DNA from: Ga0077555 sp050187415
GTDB lineage: Bacteria; Pseudomonadota; Alphaproteobacteria; Rhizobiales; Hyphomicrobiaceae
Assembly: GCA_050187415.1 (NCBI GenBank)
Contig: JBFWXN010000023.1
Coordinates: 7,799 to 71,798, forward strand
Direction: 5' to 3'
Length of the DNA: 64,000 nt
A program made the position numbers and the translations under genes. The notes below the pieces were generated by a model that made no database searches, was not told the DNA's origin, and was given only the letters and a program-made list of their open reading frames with translations. The stretch's first letter is position 1; each line of letters opens with the position of its first letter. Shown here one piece after another: positions 59,333-64,000 of the stretch.

Positions 59333-59459
59333 GGAGTTGGGCTCCGGCTCTCCAGGAAGAACCCGGGAGACCACGCCAGTCTAGCTGATCCTGGATCGCA
59401 CGGCCCAAACAGAATCTCTCGTTACCACCCTGCCCAGCCGGGTCGCCCGACACCCGCGC

Positions 59460-59846
59460 TCAGGGCCTGGGCGCCAGATCACCGAGCCATCCGCGTTGGA
59501 ATGTCCGGCCGAGCAACAGGACGAAAACTGTCTCGTAGAGGGCCAGCATCAACGCCGCCCGGCTCGGAACGGTCAGTCCAAGCCAGGCCAGGATTCCGAT
59601 CGGCAGGATCGGACCGAGCATGACGAACAAATTGCTCGACATGGCCATTCCCGGCGCGATCGCCGAGGCGACATGCGCGAGTGCGACGTAGATCATGGCG
59701 ACGCCGACGACGCCGACGATCCATTCGGGCCGTGGCGTCGGCTCCCCGAGCCAGTCGAAAGGCAGGCTGGGCCACACGAGAAGCAGGCTGCCGAGCACCA
59801 GATTGGCGAGGATCCGAGCCCGCGCCACCCATTTGAAGGTCATCAT
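59460..59846 (-). CDS. Small four-helix membrane protein
   Basis: The 128-residue protein has hydrophobic segments at about 10-28, 42-62, 66-92 and 95-115, typical of a four-span membrane protein. The start is MMTFKWVARARILANLVLGSLLLVWP. No functional motif is visible and I do not recognise the family. It lies 127 bases downstream of the start of the 58679 gene's promoter side, on the same strand, so the two could be coexpressed. Confidence 0.65.
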   Translation of the reverse strand: MMTFKWVARARILANLVLGSLLLVWPSLPFDWLGEPTPRPEWIVGVVGVAMIYVALAHVASAIAPGMAMSSNLFVMLGPILPIGILAWLGLTVPSRAALMLALYETVFVLLLGRTFQRGWLGDLAPRP

Positions 59847-60242
59847 CCAGCTACCCTCATTGCTCCTCCAGATCGAAGGCTACAGTCAAATAGCAATCCA
59901 CGCGCGACGCAACCTAGGCTGAAACGGCGCCAATGTTGCAGGAATGACAGGCAGCTCGCCCCGAAGCTACATGGTGCTCATGGTCGGACGCACCCCATCA
60001 CTCGATGCCTCGGGCTTGAACGCAGGACCCGGCCGACGGTTCATCCAAACTGCGTGAAAATGAATTGATATTATGGAAAACTATAGCGGAGCTTGCGCCA
60101 CCGTCACTCGCGAAGGCCCGAATTCAGCACGTGCGCCGACGACCGCAGCGCCTTGCCTGCCGGGGACGTGCTTTCTAACGTGATGCGCCCGCAGGCGAGC
60201 CGCGCCATCGTCCTGTGGCGTTCAATCTCTCCTGGAGGCACC
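59847..60242. other. Intergenic region upstream of EthD-like gene
   Basis: This 396-base gap between divergent genes holds no supported gene. An AT-rich element TTGATATTATGGAAAACTAT lies at about 60065-60084, which partly repeats motifs at 2495 and 41643. It is about 160 bases upstream of the EthD-like start and is a candidate regulatory site. The region should also contain the promoter for the 59460 gene. Confidence 0.4.
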
Positions 60243-60575
60243 ATGATCAAGAGCCTTTCCCTTCTCACCCGCAAGCCGGGTATGTCCCTCGAAGCCTTCC
60301 GCAAAGTCTGGCTGGAGGAGCACGCACCAATGGTGCGCAGCGTGCCGGAGGTGCGTAAGTACACCCTGTCGTTTCCACTGTCCGAGCCGACCCGCCCGGA
60401 CGTAATGACCCCCGACATAAAGTGCGATGCCATTGCGGAACTCTGGTACGACGACATGGAGGCCCTCAAGAAGGCGGCAGCCAGCGCCGAGATGAAGCGC
60501 GTGACTGACAACGGCGGCCTCTATCTCGGCTCGATCAAGACCTTCGTCATGGAGGAGGTCGGCATTATCCGATGA
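60243..60575 (+). CDS. EthD domain (ferredoxin-fold) protein
   Basis: The 110-residue protein starts at an ATG seven bases after GGAGG. It has the EthD / dimeric alpha-beta barrel pattern: MIKSLSLLTRKPGMSLEAFRKVWLEEHAPMVRSVPEVRKYTLSFP (the H-A-P motif), then DAIAELWYDDMEALKKAAASAEMKRVTDNGGLYL and a final strand TFVMEEV. Family members act in degradation of ethers, polyketide-like compounds or other small molecules, often as homodimers. It faces the SLC13 transporter gene with a 12-base convergent gap. Confidence 0.88.
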   Translation: MIKSLSLLTRKPGMSLEAFRKVWLEEHAPMVRSVPEVRKYTLSFPLSEPTRPDVMTPDIKCDAIAELWYDDMEALKKAAASAEMKRVTDNGGLYLGSIKTFVMEEVGIIR

Positions 60576-60587
60576 CGCGCACGCCGA

Positions 60588-62366
60588 TCAGGGCCGCATG
60601 GGCCAGACGAGCAGGATCATGGGCAGCCCGACGACGATGACGATCAATGTCAAGGGCAATCCAAGGCGCGCGTAGTCTCCGAAGCGGTACCCGCCGGGAC
60701 CGTAAACGAGCGTGTTCGACTGGTGGCCGAACGGCGTGAGAAAATCGCAGCTCGCCCCGATCGCAACCGCCATTAGGAACGGATCGACGTTGAGGCCCGA
60801 CTTCCGCGCGAACCCAGCCGCGATCGGCCCCATCAGCAGCACCGTCGCTGCGTTGTTGAGGACAGGCGTGATTGCCAGGGTAGCCACCAGAAACAGGCCA
60901 AGACCAGCAATCGGTGGCCACCCCTGAGAGAGGTTCGCCATGGTCGAGGCGATCAATTCGGTGCCCCCGGTCTTTTCGAGGGCACCCGTCACCGGGATCA
61001 AGGCCGCGAGCAACACCACCACCGGCCAGTCGACCGCCGCATACATGTCGTTGAGCGGCATGACGCGCAGCACGCCCAGGATGACGACCGCCGTCAGGAA
61101 CGCGATCGGCACCGTCAGCACGCCAAGCGTCGCCAGAGCCGCGGCCCCGAGCAACACGAGAATCGGCAGGGACGCCCGGACCGGACGGCCCAGCGAGATC
61201 TTGCGTTCGGCAAGCGGCAGTACGCCCAGCTCCTCCTGCGTCACGCTCATCTCGTCGAGCTTGCCTTGCAGGACGAGCACGTCTCCGGCTTCGAAACGGA
61301 CGTGTTTCAACCGACTGGTCGTCCGCTTGCCCTGCCGGCTGATGGCCAGCAGATTGACGCCGTAGCGCCGCAATCCGACATCCAGCGGCGACCGCCGAAT
61401 GAGTGGCGAGCTTGGCATGACGACCACCTCGGCAATGCCGAAGCCTTCGGAGGTCAGCAAGTCCCGTTCGGTACCCTGCGCGCCGACAAGCTCCAGCTTT
61501 TTCTGGTCGACAACGCGTTTCAGCGCCTCGGTGCTGCCCTCCATGACCAGCACGTCGCCCCGCTGGAGGCTCATCGTGCTCCACGGGATGAGCCGACGGA
61601 CATCGCCGCGGATCACGGAAAGCAGCGAGATTTCGCCGTCGGCCTCGAGCTCCCGCACGCTCGATCCCACGAGCGACGAGCTCTTCACGATCTTCGCCTC
61701 GGTGACGAAATCCTCGATCTTGAAGCGCGCGCTCGGAAGCGGCGTGCCTCGTCGATCGGCGGGGAGAAGACGCCACGCGAAGGTGAGATAGAGAACGCCG
61801 ACCGCCGCTATGGCGAGGCCGACGGGCGCGAAGTCGAACATGCCGAAGGGTTCGCCCACGGCCTCGCGGCGCACGGCCGCAATCAACAGGTTGGGCGGTG
61901 TTCCGATCAATGTCACGAGACCGCCCAGCAGCGAGCCGAAGGCGATCGGCATCAGCACGATGGACGGCGGCTGGCCCATCTTCCCCGCCGCCACGATCGC
62001 GGCCGGCATGACGATCGCGAGTGCGCCGACGTTATTCATGAAACTCGAGAGCACCGCTGTCAGGCCCGTGAGCGTGACAACCAGCAGGCCCGGCGTTCCC
62101 ATGATCGGCTCGGCGATCGAGACGACCCTTTCGAGCACGCCCGATTCGCGGACCGCGGCGCTCAGCACGAGCACCAAGACCACCGTGACGACGGCCGGGT
62201 CTGAAAAGCCCGCAAACGCATCCTTGGCGTCGACCAAGCCCACCAGCACGGAGGCCGCGAGGGCGGCCCCGGCCACGAGATCGTGGCGCCACCGGCCCCA
62301 AACGAAGAGGACGAGCGTCGCGAGCAGGATGAGCGCAAGCAGCCAGATGGGTGAAATGCCGATCAC
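60588..62366 (-). CDS. SLC13-type (DASS) transporter with two TrkA-C domains
   Basis: The about 592-residue permease has helices in the N-terminal half (starting ISPIWLLALILLATLVLFVWGRWRHDLVAG), then a cytoplasmic insert with two TrkA-C (RCK_C) domains (about residues 190-395, for example VGSSVRELEADGEISLLSVIRGDVRRLIPW and RSPLDVGLRRYGVNLLAISRQGKRTTSRLKH). The C-terminal half has more helices. NVGALAIVMPAAIV and GTPPNLLIAAV are the clamshell motifs of the family. Sulfate, thiosulfate or dicarboxylates are typical substrates. GTG 62366 is chosen because the upstream stretch (to GTG 62426) is not hydrophobic. Confidence 0.9.
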   Translation of the reverse strand: MIGISPIWLLALILLATLVLFVWGRWRHDLVAGAALAASVLVGLVDAKDAFAGFSDPAVVTVVLVLVLSAAVRESGVLERVVSIAEPIMGTPGLLVVTLTGLTAVLSSFMNNVGALAIVMPAAIVAAGKMGQPPSIVLMPIAFGSLLGGLVTLIGTPPNLLIAAVRREAVGEPFGMFDFAPVGLAIAAVGVLYLTFAWRLLPADRRGTPLPSARFKIEDFVTEAKIVKSSSLVGSSVRELEADGEISLLSVIRGDVRRLIPWSTMSLQRGDVLVMEGSTEALKRVVDQKKLELVGAQGTERDLLTSEGFGIAEVVVMPSSPLIRRSPLDVGLRRYGVNLLAISRQGKRTTSRLKHVRFEAGDVLVLQGKLDEMSVTQEELGVLPLAERKISLGRPVRASLPILVLLGAAALATLGVLTVPIAFLTAVVILGVLRVMPLNDMYAAVDWPVVVLLAALIPVTGALEKTGGTELIASTMANLSQGWPPIAGLGLFLVATLAITPVLNNAATVLLMGPIAAGFARKSGLNVDPFLMAVAIGASCDFLTPFGHQSNTLVYGPGGYRFGDYARLGLPLTLIVIVVGLPMILLVWPMRP

Positions 62367-62575
62367 GGGGTGGGACTGCTCCGTTGTGGGTCCGGGGTCG
62401 GTGCACGCTCCTCGACGCTCCGCCACGCAAGAAACCGCGAGCCGGAACGCTCAGCACTCGTAGCAGGTTCCCGGTAATTGGACACGCGCACCACGCGCAG
62501 CTAGCGTGGACAACACGAATGGGATCGGCTTGGCCGCACAATCCCACCCGCATCGAACCCACGTTGGAGACCAAC

Positions 62576-63700
62576 TTGAAGACGCGCGCTGCCGTTCTCT
62601 ACGACATTCAGAAGCCACGCCCCTACGCGACATCGAGGCCGCTCGTGATCGAAGAGCTGGATCTTGCGCCCCCTGGCGAAGGCGAGCTTCTGGTGCGCAT
62701 ACGGGCCGCCGGTCTTTGCCATTCCGACCTCTCCACGATCAACGGCGACCGGCCCCGCCAGATGCCCATGGCCCTCGGCCACGAGGCAGCGGGCGAAGTG
62801 ATCGAGGTCGGGGCGGGCATTGGCGACCTCGCCGTCGGCGATCACGTTATCCTGGTATTCGTGCCAAGTTGCGGCCACTGCATTCCATGCGCCGAGGGAC
62901 GGCCGGCGCTGTGCGAGCCGGGGGCCAAGGCCAATGGTGCCGGCACCCTCCTGCGCGGGGACGTCCGGCTGTCGAAAAGTGGCAATCGGATCAATCATCA
63001 TCTCGGGGTGTCCGCGTTCGCCGATTATGCGGTGGTCACGCGCGAGAGCGCGATCCGGATCGACAAAACGCTGCCGTTCGAGGAGGCGGCGCTGTTCGGC
63101 TGCGCCGTAATTACCGGAGCGGGAGCCGTGATCAATACAGCGAAGATGCCCGCCGGCTCGAGCGCCGCGATCGTGGGGCTCGGCGGCGTCGGCTTGATGT
63201 CGATGCTGGCGGCCCGCCTCTCAGGCGCGCGCAGCATCGTCGCGATCGACATGCTCGACGAAAAGTTGGCGCTCGCCCGGCAGCTCGGCGCGACTCACAC
63301 CGTCAACGCCCGCGACCCGAATGCGGCCGAACACGTGCGCGACCTGACGGGAGGTGGCGTGGATTTCGCCTTCGAGATGGCCTCGTCGGTGAAGGCGCTG
63401 GAGCTCGCCTACAAGATCACGCGCCGCGGCGGTACCACCGTCACGGGAAGCCTGCCGCACCCGACGCACACTCTTGCGCTGCCGGCGGTCAACCTCGTGG
63501 CGGAGGAGCGGACGCTCAAAGGCAGCTATGTCGGAAGCTGCGTACCTGCGCGCGACATCCCACGTTTCATTTCACTCTATCAGCAGGGGCTGCTGCCTGT
63601 CGACCGCTTGATGAGCGAGAGGCTTTCGCTCGACCAGATCAACGAGGGCTTCGATCGGCTGGCAGACGGCGGCACCGTGCGCCAGATCATCGTTCCCTGA
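62576..63700 (+). CDS. Zinc-dependent alcohol dehydrogenase (class III-like medium-chain)
   Basis: The 374-residue medium-chain dehydrogenase binds two zincs. The catalytic site is Cys in AAGLCHSDLS, His-Glu in LGHEAAGEV and Cys near 183 in LFGCAVITGAGAV. The structural site is the four-Cys motif CGHCIPCAEGRPALC. The cofactor fold is VGLGGVGLMS. It most resembles S-(hydroxymethyl)-type or benzyl-alcohol-like dehydrogenases, but substrate is not certain. The TTG at 62576 follows a GGAG site; ATG 62519 would add 19 non-conserved residues. It is divergent from the SLC13 gene. Confidence 0.9.
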   Translation: MKTRAAVLYDIQKPRPYATSRPLVIEELDLAPPGEGELLVRIRAAGLCHSDLSTINGDRPRQMPMALGHEAAGEVIEVGAGIGDLAVGDHVILVFVPSCGHCIPCAEGRPALCEPGAKANGAGTLLRGDVRLSKSGNRINHHLGVSAFADYAVVTRESAIRIDKTLPFEEAALFGCAVITGAGAVINTAKMPAGSSAAIVGLGGVGLMSMLAARLSGARSIVAIDMLDEKLALARQLGATHTVNARDPNAAEHVRDLTGGGVDFAFEMASSVKALELAYKITRRGGTTVTGSLPHPTHTLALPAVNLVAEERTLKGSYVGSCVPARDIPRFISLYQQGLLPVDRLMSERLSLDQINEGFDRLADGGTVRQIIVP

Positions 63701-63725
63701 TCCGCCGTGGGCAAGGCCCGGCTGC

Positions 63726-64000
63726 TCACGCCTTGGCAAGCAGTTCCTTCACGAAGGCACTGGCCCGGCCCATGTCGATCTGGCCGGTAATGCGCGCTTT
63801 GAGAGCGGCCTTCACTTTGCCCATGTCCTTGTGACCCGCGGCGCCGGTCTCGGCGATCAAACCGGCGACGAGGTCGCGCGTCTCGGACTCGCCGAGCTTG
63901 CTCGGCAGATACGCCTCGATGATTGCGATCTCGGCTGCCTCCTTGGCGGCGAGGTCGGAACGCTTGCCGGCATTGTACTGCTCGATCGAGTCGCGGCGCT
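63726..64000 (-). CDS. GatB/YqeY domain protein, C-terminal part (5' end outside window)
   Basis: The minus-strand frame is open from the window edge to a TGA at 63726. It reads RRDSIEQYNAGKRSDLAAKEAAEIAIIEAYLPSKLG, then TGAAGHKDMGKVKAALKARITGQIDMGRAS and FVKELLAKA. This is the C-terminal part of YqeY, a helical domain related to the tail of the GatB amidotransferase subunit. The protein is about 150 residues in full, of which 91 are here. YqeY genes often lie near carA and dnaG in alphaproteobacteria. Confidence 0.9.
   Translation of the reverse strand, partial: RRDSIEQYNAGKRSDLAAKEAAEIAIIEAYLPSKLGESETRDLVAGLIAETGAAGHKDMGKVKAALKARITGQIDMGRASAFVKELLAKA

Noticed and set aside
1..64000. CRISPR arrays, insertion sequences, prophage or integrative element borders
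   Set aside because: No regularly spaced direct repeats, transposase or integrase motifs, or tRNA-end duplications were seen. The single tRNA-Pro has no repeated 3' end nearby in the window.

Overview
This is a GC-rich, densely coded chromosomal segment from an alphaproteobacterium, most likely of the order Hyphomicrobiales (Rhizobiales). The pointers are the gene order hflX-mazG, pepA / lptF-lptG-lptD-surA-pdxA-rsmA, then gmk-yicC-mltG-fabF-acpP-fabG-fabD, then rpsF-rpsR-DUF2232-rplI, dnaB, alr-radA, cvpA-purF. A pyruvate dehydrogenase E1-beta carrying its own lipoyl domain points the same way. The identification rests on gene content and synteny recalled from the group, not on a database search. 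No transposase, integrase, phage gene, CRISPR array or clear pseudogene was seen.

Positions 1-31.4 kb are housekeeping. After the 3' end of hflX come mazG, an unknown membrane protein and leucyl aminopeptidase. A tightly packed plus-strand run follows (4.5-12.9 kb: lptF, lptG, lptD, surA, pdxA, rsmA) for LPS export, outer-membrane assembly, vitamin B6 synthesis and rRNA methylation. A minus-strand block (12.9-19.9 kb) holds guanylate kinase, YicC, MltG and the type II fatty-acid synthesis genes fabF, acpP, fabG and fabD. A plus-strand block (20.2-31.4 kb) holds bS6/bS18/DUF2232/bL9, cyclopropane fatty acid synthase, replicative helicase, alanine racemase, RadA, CvpA and PurF, with one PilZ gene on the other strand.

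Positions 31.4-45.6 kb are more accessory. They hold an enolase-superfamily dehydratase/racemase with a divergent MarR regulator, stand-alone CinA amidohydrolase domain, an SDR, an orphan tripartite-tricarboxylate-type (Bug) binding protein, a family III CoA-transferase, and a ThDP enzyme of the oxalyl-CoA decarboxylase / 2-hydroxyacyl-CoA lyase type. Then come prs, a lipoprotein, pgeF, a GMC oxidoreductase and a serine beta-lactamase-fold hydrolase. The CoA-transferase plus ThDP lyase next to a solute-binding protein is the best candidate in the window for a poorly described catabolic module.

Positions 45.8-57.5 kb contain a small DUF3309-type hydrophobic protein, tRNA-Pro(CGG), an Old Yellow Enzyme homologue, and a dispersed pyruvate dehydrogenase / glycolysis cluster on the minus strand: eno, a FtsB-like protein, pdhA, pdhB, pdhC and lpdA. 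This cluster is interrupted by several small uncharacterised genes, including two paralogous lipoproteins with a shared two-cysteine domain. The last part (57.7-64 kb) holds serB, two unknown membrane proteins, an EthD-like protein, a SLC13-type transporter with TrkA-C domains, a zinc alcohol dehydrogenase, and the 3' end of a GatB/YqeY-domain gene.
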